Part shown: in pieces, positions 1 through 8,700 of the stretch
Numbering within the stretch: position 1 is the first letter of the stretch
Layout of the letters: the number at the start of each line of letters is the position of its first letter
DNA from: CAKAHY01 sp963522175
Lineage (GTDB): Bacteria; Bacillota; Clostridia; Lachnospirales; Lachnospiraceae
Direction of reading: 5' to 3'
DNA: 25,974 bases
Assembly: GCA_963522175.1 (NCBI GenBank)
Contig: CAUQXC010000015.1
Location: 1 to 25,974, forward strand
Made by a program: the position numbers and the translations under genes
Notes under the pieces: generated by a model
What the model was told of the DNA's origin: nothing
Seen by the model: the letters and a program-made list of their open reading frames with translations, nothing else
The model's database searches: none

Positions 1-12
1 ACCATTAGCCAC
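1..12 (-). CDS. Start of an unidentified leftward gene (first four codons only)
   Basis: Only GTG GCT AAT GGT (M-A-N-G) lies in the window, so the product cannot be named. A gene is inferred because a strong Shine-Dalgarno (AAAGGAGG) sits 8 nt before the GTG, and a consensus promoter with a palindromic operator lies immediately upstream. It is transcribed away from mobC, so it is probably the first gene of a neighbouring module of the element (regulation, cargo or integration). The start is well supported; the function is unknown. Confidence 0.5.
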
Positions 13-33
13 GATTTACTCCTCCTTTCTCCA

Positions 34-52
34 AATATAACTTAGTTATATT
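34..52. promoter_or_regulatory. Palindromic operator over the leftward start site
   Basis: AATATAACTTAGTTATATT is a perfect inverted repeat: 9-bp arms around a central base at 43. It covers the downstream edge of the -10 box and the predicted transcription start. A dimeric repressor (MarR- or TetR-like) bound here would block the leftward promoter. The regulator is not in the window; the encoded gene might be the repressor itself. Confidence 0.55.
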
Positions 53-78
53 ATACTACCTACCATCTCAAATTTCAA
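50..78 (-). promoter_or_regulatory. Leftward promoter, near consensus
   Basis: On the minus strand, -35 TTGAAA (73-78) and -10 TATAAT (50-55) are separated by exactly 17 nt. The predicted start is near position 43, about 30 nt before the GTG at 12. It overlaps the palindrome at 34-52, so it is probably repressible. Confidence 0.75.
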
Positions 79-87
79 GAACAAAAG

Positions 88-117
88 TTGTAATATTTTA
101 CTTTTATATGGTATAAT
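88..117 (+). promoter_or_regulatory. Rightward promoter for mobC-mobP
   Basis: An extended -10 TGGTATAAT (109-117) with a -35-like TTGTAA (88-93), spacer 18 nt. It diverges from the leftward promoter and would produce a leader of almost 190 nt before mobC. The gap between the two -35 boxes is about 10 bp, so the promoters share one regulatory region. Confidence 0.65.
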
Positions 118-146
118 GTAAAAACACAAATCAAATACACGCTTAA

Positions 147-203
147 TGCTTGCTACCTTAATCACACTTTTGTAGCAAGCACAGTAAGTGTATGGACACT
201 TAC
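147..203 (+). other. Two consecutive stem-loops in the mobC leader
   Basis: Hairpin 1 has perfect 10-bp arms (147-156 with 172-181; core GCTTGCTAC/GTAGCAAGC). Hairpin 2 has perfect 8-bp arms (GTAAGTGT 184-191, loop ATGG, ACACTTAC 196-203). They lie between the promoter and the terminator-like hairpin at 216-247. They may be part of an attenuator or of the relaxosome binding region next to oriT; the sequence cannot decide between these. Confidence 0.6.
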
Positions 204-204
204 G

Positions 205-257
205 AAAAAATTGATGAAGCAGCCCTTTGGGATCTGCTTCTTTTTTTATCAATTTTT
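205..257 (+). terminator. Terminator-like hairpin in the mobC leader
   Basis: GAAGCAG (216-222) pairs with CTGCTTC (234-240), with an inner CCC/GGG, followed by a run of seven T (241-247): a rho-independent terminator upstream of mobC. A second pairing is possible between 206-215 and 248-257 (AAAAATTGAT / ATCAATTTTT), which would bulge out the T-tract and may weaken termination. The arrangement suggests conditional read-through into mobC-mobP rather than an absolute stop. Confidence 0.6.
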
Positions 258-290
258 AGCTTGTTAGGGAGAACCCTAAGACCCCGAAAT
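256..290 (+). other. oriT: Candidate origin of transfer (oriT)
   Basis: TTAGGG (264-269), loop AGAA, CCCTAA (274-279), followed by GACCCCG, lies just upstream of mobC and mobP. MOBP-type origins typically combine an inverted repeat with a nick site beside it, next to the relaxase genes. No nick site can be assigned by reading alone. The call rests on position and the inverted repeat, so it is inference. Confidence 0.4.
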
Positions 291-312
291 ACATTCAAAG
301 GAGGAACTAACT

Positions 313-669
313 ATGGCAAATAGAATAAGAAACGAAAGACTTGAAATTAAACTAACTGAAGAAGAAAAGGCTCTTTTTGAAGAGAAAAAAAGACTTGCGA
401 AGTGTAGAAACATGAGCCATTTCATCCGCAAATGCGTTTTGGAAAAGGAAATTTATCAAGTGGATTTAGAGCCTTTCAGAGATTTACAAGGCTTACTTTC
501 TAATGCAACAAACAACATCAATCAGATTGCAAAGCGAGTAAATTCGACAGGTGTAATCTACAAAGAGGACATAGGTGATATAAAAAAAGAGATTGAACAT
601 TTCTCAAAAGAGCTGTGGCAAATTCATTCACTACTTCTGAAAAGAACATCTGAAACGGAAGGTGAATAA
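313..669 (+). CDS. mobC: MobC-type relaxosome accessory protein
   Basis: This 118-aa protein binds DNA at oriT and helps the relaxase open and nick the strand. Residues 1-45 have the ribbon-helix-helix pattern: a basic start, a short strand LEIKLTEEE and a helix with MSHFIRKCV. The middle carries the MobC signature NATNNINQIAKRVN around residues 64-77, and the C-terminus is helical. The start is set by AAAGGAGG at 298-305, 8 nt before the ATG. It is cotranscribed with mobP, whose ATG follows the stop after 2 nt. The length is normal for the family. This is the only + strand operon seen in the window. Confidence 0.9.
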   Translation: MANRIRNERLEIKLTEEEKALFEEKKRLAKCRNMSHFIRKCVLEKEIYQVDLEPFRDLQGLLSNATNNINQIAKRVNSTGVIYKEDIGDIKKEIEHFSKELWQIHSLLLKRTSETEGE

Positions 670-671
670 TA

Positions 672-2003
672 ATGGCTATTACAAAAATACACCCAATAAA
701 ATCGACTCTTAATCTTGCTATTGACTACATTGTAAATGGAGATAAAACAGACGAGCAGCTTTTAGTAAGCACTCATAAATGCCACGAATCAACTGCTCAC
801 AATCAGTTTTTAAGGACACGAAATGACGCAGGAACAAAAGGAACCGTTCTTGCAAGACATCTCATTCAATCATTTTTACCGGGAGAAACAAGCCCTGAAT
901 TGGCTCACCAGATTGGTATGGAGCTGTGTAAAAAGATACTCAAAGATGAGTACGAATTTGTCTTATCTACTCACGTAGATAAGGGGCATATCCACAATCA
1001 CATCATCTTCAATAATGTAAATATGGTAACAGGTAGGTGCTACCAGTCTAACAAGAAAAGCTACCACCAAATCCGTTATCAGAGTGATAAACTCTGCAAA
1101 GAAAATAGCCTATCTGTCATTGACGAGTTTTACGAAAGCTATAAGAAAAAATATAAGATTAACGGTAAATCTTGGTATGAAAACGAACAGGCAAAGCATG
1201 GCACTTCTTGGAAAAGTAAACTTCAATTTGACATTGATAGAATAATAAAACAGTCAAAGGACTGGGACGAATTTTTAAAGAAGATGGCTGATCTTGGCTA
1301 TGAAATCAAATACGGTAAGCACATTGCTTTTAAGCCAAAAGATAAGGCGAGATTTACAAGGACTAAAACAATCGGAGAAGATTATACCGAAGAAAGATTA
1401 AAAGAACGAATTGCAGAAAGAGAGTTTATCAAGACTCCCGACGTCAAAAAACGCATCGGCAATGTTATTGACATGAACTCCAATGCAAAGGTAAAGGAAA
1501 GCAAAGGCTACGAATATTGGGCAACCAAACATAACCTTCATACAATGGCTGAGTCTGTTATTTATATCAGAGAACATGGCATTAAATCCGTTAAACAGCT
1601 TGACGAGTATATTCAAAAAGCAGCCGATGAAAGGCAAAATATACAAGAGAAAATCAAGACTATTGATAAGGAAATACAGAAGCTTTCCACCACTATGGAG
1701 CAAGTTCATAGCGTTAAAAAATACAGAGCGTGCTACAAGGAATATACTGCTAATCCGTCTGACAAGGCATTTTTTGAAGAGTACAAAGCTCAGATTACCC
1801 TATATGAAAATGCTCTCTCAGAGCTTAAAAAATCTTATTCCAAGCTCCCAAATTCAAAGGATATTTTAGCTGAGCTTGATAAATTACAAGAAAAAAAGAA
1901 CACCCTTATGCAAGAGTATTCTTCCTCAAAATCCACTATGGACGAGCTTTATAAGATACGAAAAAATTACGGAATTTATATAGGTAAGGAGATGGAGAGA
2001 TAA
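672..2003 (+). CDS. mobP: MobP relaxase (VirD2-like mobilization nuclease)
   Basis: This 443-aa relaxase would cleave oriT and stay covalently attached to the 5' end of the transferred strand. The N-terminal relaxase domain (about 1-150) shows motif I with the candidate nucleophile Tyr19 in NLAIDYIVN, a conserved RHLIQSFLPGE region (62-72), and the metal-binding 3H motif HVDKGHIHNHIIFNN (H101, H106, H108, H110). Residues 150-250 are basic; 310-430 are charged coiled coil, probably for contact with MobC or the coupling protein. It starts 2 nt after the mobC stop with GGAAGG upstream, consistent with translational coupling. A terminator overlaps the stop codon. All motifs are intact, so it appears functional. 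Confidence 0.93.
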   Translation: MAITKIHPIKSTLNLAIDYIVNGDKTDEQLLVSTHKCHESTAHNQFLRTRNDAGTKGTVLARHLIQSFLPGETSPELAHQIGMELCKKILKDEYEFVLSTHVDKGHIHNHIIFNNVNMVTGRCYQSNKKSYHQIRYQSDKLCKENSLSVIDEFYESYKKKYKINGKSWYENEQAKHGTSWKSKLQFDIDRIIKQSKDWDEFLKKMADLGYEIKYGKHIAFKPKDKARFTRTKTIGEDYTEERLKERIAEREFIKTPDVKKRIGNVIDMNSNAKVKESKGYEYWATKHNLHTMAESVIYIREHGIKSVKQLDEYIQKAADERQNIQEKIKTIDKEIQKLSTTMEQVHSVKKYRACYKEYTANPSDKAFFEEYKAQITLYENALSELKKSYSKLPNSKDILAELDKLQEKKNTLMQEYSSSKSTMDELYKIRKNYGIYIGKEMER

Positions 2004-2020
2004 TCTTTATCTCATTTTTT
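1997..2020 (+). terminator. Rho-independent terminator of mobC-mobP
   Basis: GAGATAA (1997-2003, including the mobP stop) pairs perfectly with TTATCTC (2007-2013) around a 3-nt loop, followed by A and six T. The stem is AT-rich, so the terminator may be leaky. Confidence 0.6.
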
Positions 2021-2030
2021 CGCAAATAAA

Positions 2031-2064
2031 AAAAGAGTCGGTGCAGTCCCAAGACCACACCGAC
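2031..2064 (-). terminator. Terminator at the end of the minus-strand operon
   Basis: On the minus strand GTCGGTG (2064-2058) pairs with CACCGAC (2043-2037), with an inner GTC/GAC, and is followed by TCTTTTTTT. It lies just after the stop of the SSB-like gene and faces the mobP terminator, so the two transcription units converge here. Confidence 0.85.
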
Positions 2065-2071
2065 CATATGT

Positions 2072-2731
2072 TTATCTCTCAGCTTCTTTTGATGTTTCTT
2101 TCTTTTCTTTAGGCTTTTCCTTATCTTCAGCCTGATATTTTTTGATAGCTCCAAGCACAGACTCTTTCTTTTCATCTCGACCTTTCATCTGTTCTTTTGC
2201 CTTTAAGAGCTTTGAAGAAAGTATCCTGATGTTAGTATGTTCCTTGCCGTTATCGTCAACGGAAGTTCTGATCTGTCCAAAGAGTTTTACAAAATCTCCC
2301 TGCTTAAAGTCTTTTGGAATATCACCCTTTTCTCCGTATGCGGAGCAATTATGATATACCTTATTGCCCTCATCATCTTTAGATGCCACAGAGAAGTTTA
2401 CTACTTGAAAGGCTTCGCCGTTCTTATTTTCTCTTTCAACTACATCGATCTTTCCTACAATATTTCCAACGATATTGACAAGATTATCTTTCTCCTCTTG
2501 AACATAAGGAAGATCTTTAATCTGCCCCTGTTCTCTTAAATCCTCAATCATGTAATCAAATTCCTCATGCAGTAAATTAACGGTGTCATTGTCCATATAA
2601 GCCTCATAGAGCTTATCCAAAGCACTTTCATCGTTGATACCTTTTTCCATGCTGATAACCGCCTTAACAAAGTCCTTGTGATTATCACTTACCATATCTT
2701 CTATCTGATTTCTCATTGTTTTGTAATCCAT
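2072..2731 (-). CDS. SSB-like OB-fold protein with C-terminal tail
   Basis: This 219-aa protein probably binds single-stranded DNA made during transfer or replication of the element. Residues 1-75 are helical and unassigned. Residues 83-185 read as an OB fold (IVGKIDVVERENKNGEAF, then VYHNCSAYGEKG, DFKQGDFVKLFGQI) and match the small SSB at 22962-23273, notably NC(S/A)AYGEK and KDF.(Q/K)GD. The last 35 residues are a lysine/glutamate tail that includes SVLGAIKKYQAED, a peptide shared with the helicase C-terminus encoded upstream. The start is fixed by AAAGGAG before the ATG. It is the last gene of the minus operon, 40 nt after the helicase stop. It lacks the classic acidic DDDIPF SSB tip. Confidence 0.7.
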   Translation of the reverse strand: MDYKTMRNQIEDMVSDNHKDFVKAVISMEKGINDESALDKLYEAYMDNDTVNLLHEEFDYMIEDLREQGQIKDLPYVQEEKDNLVNIVGNIVGKIDVVERENKNGEAFQVVNFSVASKDDEGNKVYHNCSAYGEKGDIPKDFKQGDFVKLFGQIRTSVDDNGKEHTNIRILSSKLLKAKEQMKGRDEKKESVLGAIKKYQAEDKEKPKEKKETSKEAER

Positions 2732-2753
2732 GTTTTATCTCCTTTCATGGTAA

Positions 2754-2773
2754 AAGGGAGGTTTCCCTCCCTT
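2754..2773 (-). other. Hairpin with GAAA tetraloop after the helicase gene
   Basis: On the minus strand AAGGGAGG and CCTCCCTT form a perfect 8-bp stem closed by GAAA, followed by only about four U. It overlaps the helicase stop codon and precedes the ribosome site of the SSB-like gene. It may be a partial terminator or an mRNA-stabilising element. Confidence 0.5.
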
Positions 2774-5700
2774 ATCGTACATATTCCTGTTCTTTTGCAG
2801 TTTGTTTTTCTTCTGTTTTACTTTCTTCCTGATAGGCTCTTATCTGTCCTAAGATAGATGGTTTATCACCCGTTTTCTGTGTGGCTTCCTCTTTGGTATG
2901 CAAATTATCTTCAACATCATAGGTTGACTCAAAATAATCGCTGTCCTTAAAGTCATTGTCATATCTGTCAGCAATTCCATCATTATCAAGGTCTTTAGAA
3001 AGTGGATCATAGAAGTTACCTTCATCATCAATTTCAAGTCCCATTGCTTGCTTTAATTCTTCTTCATCTACCGAAACAAAGGTATTAAACTCTCCATTTT
3101 CCATTTCAAATTTTATGACATCAAGAGCCTTTTCAACACTTCCATTTTCCTTTACATAATCATAATGACTTACTACAACATCATTTACATATTGAGTTGC
3201 TGTATAATTCTCAAGGTCTAACTCAAACTGTATGCCATGTCTTTCATCCGGTGTATCAGTATAAGCAATTCCTATGTGCTTTAAATCAGGATATAGAGCG
3301 TCAAACTCATCATAACTATGATTTTCTTCATACTCTCTGTTGCAGAAGTCAATGATGGCTCGTTTTACATCTTCTACAAGGGGATTATCATTTTTCTTTT
3401 CTTCCACTTCTCCCATATCAAGGAGCTTATTCAGTTCTGCCAAGCGAAGCACCTTATTCTTTAGTTCATCAGCTTTTTCAAAAGGCTTTTGTAATTCCTC
3501 TTTGGCATTTTCAAGCTGTTCTTTTGTGCTGAAGAGCTTTTCTTCAAGCCTCTTTAATTTCTCAGTCATTTTCTCAAGAGCATTATCAAGCCTTGTAATA
3601 TTACCGTCCGCACTCGTTCCAAGCTCTCCTGAATGCTTTGCAGCACCATTTAAGCTAAAGTTATGCTCATTGGTAAAGAAGTTATAGCTGACCTCCAAAT
3701 CCATGTTTCTGTACTTTCCTATGACCTTGCTTTCATTGATTTTTACTTTGGAAATCGCTTCAAGCAGCCTTTCTCCGGCTAACTTTTTATCTAATATCTT
3801 CACACCACCGATAGTAATGGAAGTAAACTTCTCTTCTCCTTCCGCTTTAGGTTCAACTTCCAATATATCTTTCTTTACAGATTCTATTAGCTTTTCTGTT
3901 CTTGCAATTTCTTCCGGGTAGTTTTTAGCGACCTTATCCTCTAATCTGTAACGATTGGACTTATAGTTTGCTTCAAGCATTTTAAGTTTCGTAACCTCAT
4001 TATCCAAATCCATCTTTTCTTTAATCTTAGGATCACCTGTGGCAAGGGCTTTAATCTCTGCATAGTTTAAACTGCTTTCATCTACATCTTCTGCCACTCT
4101 GACAGGTGTTTTACTTGTCATAATCTGTGAAATGAATTTCTGCTTGTTTTCTATGGTCTGCCACAAATACGCATCAAAGGTGTTCTCTGTTACATAACGA
4201 TAGATATTCACTTCTTTATTCTCATTTCCCTGTCTTACAATTCTACCTGCACGCTGCTCAAGGTCGGCAGGACGCCAAGGGACATCAAGGTCGTGGAGTG
4301 CAATCAGTTTATTTTGCACATTCGTGCCGGCTCCCATCTTCTGAGTAGAGCCAAGCAAAATCCTAACATCTCCCTTACGAACTTTTGCAAATAATTCATC
4401 CTTTTGTTTGTCGGAATTCGCCTCATGGATAAAAGCTATTTCTTCTTTCGGTATCCCCATTGCTACAAGTTTTTCTCTAATATCATCATAGATATTAAAC
4501 TCTCCATCGCCTTTTGGAGTTGACATATCGGAAAATAGAAGCTGTGTTGACCTATCTTTTCTTGTCTTATCCCAAATGGCAAACACATTTTTTACGCAGA
4601 CATTGACCTTGCTGTCAGGATTGTCAGGAAGTAATGGATTGATTAAACGCTGATCTAAAGCAAGTTTCTTACCATCATTGGTGATTTTCAACATATTATC
4701 TTCATCAGGCTCTACTACCCTGTTTCTGACATCATCAGCTCTTTCGGATAAGCTCTTTAGGATTTCCTTTTGTTCCTCACTTGGCAAAGTTTTAATAACT
4801 TCATAGTGTGCTTCAGGTGTTGGAAGGTTAAGCATATCCGCTGTTTGAATATCTGCAACTTCCTTAAACATAGACATAAGCTCCGGAAGATTATAGAACT
4901 TTGAAAATCTTGTCTTAACTCTGTATCCTGTTCCCTCCGGAGATAATTCAAAGGCAGACTGTGTTTCACCAAAGGTAGAAGCCCAGCTATCAAAATGCTC
5001 CAAATTATTCTTTTTAAGGCTTTCATACTGAAGATAACGCTGCATCGTATAAAGCTCTGTCATCGAGTTACTGACAGGCGTTCCTGTGGCAAATACAATA
5101 CCTTTCCCACCCGTCATTTCATCCATATACCTACACTTCATAAACATATCAGAGGACTTAAAGGCTTCAGACTGCCCGATACCTGCTACATTTCTCATTT
5201 TGGTATAAAGGTAGAGATTTTTGTAATTATGTGCCTCGTCAATAAAGAGCTTATCTACACCTAATTCTTCAAAGGTAATGACATCGTCTTTCTTAAAATC
5301 ATCGTTTAACTTTTCAAGCCTTGTTTCAAGTTTCTTCTTTGTTTTTTCAAGCTGCTTTACGGTAAAATTCTGATTTCTATCATGCTTATATTCCTCCACA
5401 TAGTTTATAATTTCATCAATCTGATCCTGAATATGCTTTTCCTGATATTCCTTACTCATCGGGATCTTTTCAAACTGTGTATGCCCGATTACAACGGCAT
5501 CATACTCTCCTGTGGCAATTCTTCCGGTAAATCTTTTTCTGTTTTTCGGCTCAAAGTCTTTCTTATCTGCAACCATAATGTTAGCTGACGGATATAGCTG
5601 CATAAACTCACGACCGATTTGACCTGTTAAATGATTGGGAACAACAAACAAGGACTTACTGCACATTCCAAGCCTTTTACTTTCCATCGCAGACGCCACC

Positions 5701-8700
5701 ATTTCAAAGGTCTTACCACTACCTACCACATGGGCAAGCAGCGTATTTCCTCCGTACAAACTTCTTGCAATAGCGTTTCTCTGATGAGGTCTTAAATCAA
5801 TTTCTGTAGTCATTCCCTCAAAAGAAAGGTTACTTCCGTCATATTCTCTGTTACGGATGGAGTTAAAACGCTCATTATATAGCTTTACAAGCCTGTTTCT
5901 TCTTTCCTGATCACTAAATATCCAATTCTTAAATTCTTCTTTTAGAAGCTCCTGCTTCTGTCCTGCAAGAAGCGTTTCTTTTTTATTTAGCACAGAAGTT
6001 TTTGAGCCGTCCGAATTTACAATCTGGTCAAATACCTTTGTTTCTTTTAAATTTAGGGCATCTTCAATCAGCTTATAGGCACTTACCCTTGATGTACCAT
6101 AAGTCATTTCAGCAAGGTCATTTCCTCTGTCTTTGCTTTTTCCCTCAATATTCCATTCGCTTGTAAGATTTGAAAATTTAACCTTAATATCCCATCTTGC
6201 CCAGCCCGGCGTTTTCAGTGTTTCAAAGATAAACTTTTCAATATCTTTTATTGGTATCCAAGTAGCACCAAGCCTTACATTGATTTCACTTGCTTCAAGC
6301 TCCTTTGGTAAAACTTTTGTAAGCTCTGCCTTTTGGTATTCCAATCGGTTCATCTCATAGCTTATCAGCTCTTTTTCTTTGCCATCTTCTGCATAGCCAA
6401 GATGAGGTAACTCTCTTTCGGTCTGTCTTAGCTTTGCAAGGTAGCTGTCTACTATGGCAATCTTATCTCTAATATTTCCGCTTAGGTACTCATCCTTTGT
6501 TACATAGCCGAACTTATACGAATTACTGCCGTTTGCACAGGCAAAAGGTAAATCTCCATCTTCAAGGTTAAAGGATAATGGTCTATAAAAGTTTTGCTCT
6601 TCCCTGATGTTTAGGTAGATTTCTCCCCTTAATTCTTCTATCAAAGTCGGTCTGTCTTTTCCTGTCAGGCTTCCCATATACTCAAAGTCCACATAACCTT
6701 TTTCAGACATAGATAGTACAAGAGCTTCAAGAGAAGTATCTACATGGTTGATTGTCTTTGCCTTTGTTATTGTTCTTTTTGAAAAAATATCTCCCTTTGC
6801 CTTAAAGTTTTCTTCTTCATCAAGAATTTCTATTGAGGAAACAAGTGGGAAGTTACTATCTTCTTTTAAGGCTCTGGTATTGCTTAAATTATTTATAAAG
6901 CCATGCTTCTTTGAAAAGTTGTCATAGACTTCATTGAGCTTTTCTTGAGCTTTCTTTACCTCATCATCGGAATAGTCCTCTTTCTGCTTGTAGATAACAT
7001 CTTTAAGGGCAGTATTCAGTTCAAGATAGTCCTTAATCTTTTCCTTATTCTTATCCGTTACTTCTTTCTTTACGAAAAGTGAGTTTTCTCTGTAATAAAC
7101 CTCATCATCAATAACGGTATATGAAAAATTCTTGACATCATCCGTTGCAGAAATTGAAGTGATTTCATCATCTAAAAGCTCTATTTCTTCATAAGTTGAT
7201 CCTTTGGATATTTCTTCACTTGCTTTTGTCAGAAGCTCTTTTAAGTCGGCATTTTCTTTCGGCAGGCACGCAAGTGTGTTTCCAAATCTTCCTGAAACTT
7301 CACGCATTGTGCCGAGTACCTGCTCAGGATGATCTACAAAATATTTGTTATATACAAGTCCCTTTTCATCTTCAGATAGATGTATCCAGTCCTCATCTCT
7401 TTCTCTGATACTGTCCCTTTTCTTTAGGAATATAATATCTGAGGTTACTTCTGTTCCTGCAACGCCCTTAAAGGTATCGTTTGGAAGTCTGATGGCTCCT
7501 AAAAACTCCGCCCTTGTTGCAATGTAGCGTCTGACACTCTCGTCCTTTTTATCCATTGTGCCTGAAGATGTGATAAAGGCGATAACACCGCCATTTCTGA
7601 CTTTATCAATGGATTTCGCAAAGAAATAATCATGGATCAAGAAGTTATTTTTGTTATACTCTCTGTCATTTACCTTATACTCGCCAAACGGCACATTTCC
7701 AATCACAGCATCGAAGAAGTTATTGGAAAAGCTCGTTTCTTCAAACCCTTTAATCTGTATGTCGCTTTCAGGGTATAAGAGTTTTCCTATGCGACCGCTT
7801 ACCGAGTCAAGCTCCACACCATAAAACTTTGACTTACTCATTTCATCGGGAAGATTACCGATAAAGTTTCCAACTCCCATACTTGGCTCTAAGATATTAC
7901 CGCTCTTAAATCCCATACCTGCAAGTGTCTTATATACGCTGTCAATCACTGTTTTCGGTGTGTAAAAAGCTGTTAGGGTAGACTCTCTTGCAGCTTCATA
8001 TTCAGATGGTGATAAATTTTCCTTTAAGAAACTTCTTGCAACTTCCCATTGTCCCTCTTTACTTTCGTCAAATACATCAGCAAGTCCGCCCCAACCGACA
8101 TACTTTGAAAGGACTTCCTGAGCGTTAATATCTAAATCTCTCTCACCTCTTTCAATTCTATTTAACATAGAGATTGCTTCAAAATTATTGTTTAATCTCT
8201 CACTTGGAGATAACTTTTCAGGAAGTGTTTCTTCTGTGATTTTAAAGTTATGAGCCTCAGTTTTCTTTACTTCTACTCCCTCAATAGTCTTTTCATGTTT
8301 CGTATAGGTCAGATTTTCAAATAGCCTATCAAGGTCGCTTTCAAGACGATAAGGGATTACATCGGAGCCTGTTATCATACCACCAAGATATTCGGTATTG
8401 TCCTTGACTGTTATTGTCTTTAGGTTATTTCCCATATCATCAAAGCGTGTGATGGTATAGTTTTTATCCTTATATTTAACTTCATCTCCAACAATAAAGT
8501 TAGGTCTTTCAAGACTTACCTGCTTTAATAAGTCATCATTATCTTCAAAGGCTACAATGGGGATTTGATGATTTCCACTTCTTGCCGGATCAATCCATAA
8601 ATCATTTCTTCTTGTGATTTGGTTTTTAGAAATCTCCCTTACAGTGTATTCTTCATGGTTGAAATATACGGTATCGCCTGTTTTAACTGCAAATTCATCT

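Noticed and set aside
46..252. 68-codon frame on the minus strand over the mobC leader
   Set aside because: It is the complement of the promoters and hairpins, has no family resemblance and overlaps the leftward promoter.
192..323. Leader ORF of 43 codons beginning MDTYEKIDEAALWDLLLF in the mobC leader, crossing the terminator
   Set aside because: It has no Shine-Dalgarno, starts in a hairpin loop and runs into mobC in another frame; unlike the ssb leader ORF there is no positive evidence of translation.
2237..2539. 100-codon plus-strand frame with hydrophobic stretches
   Set aside because: It is antisense to the well-supported SSB-like gene and has no ribosome site or family pattern.
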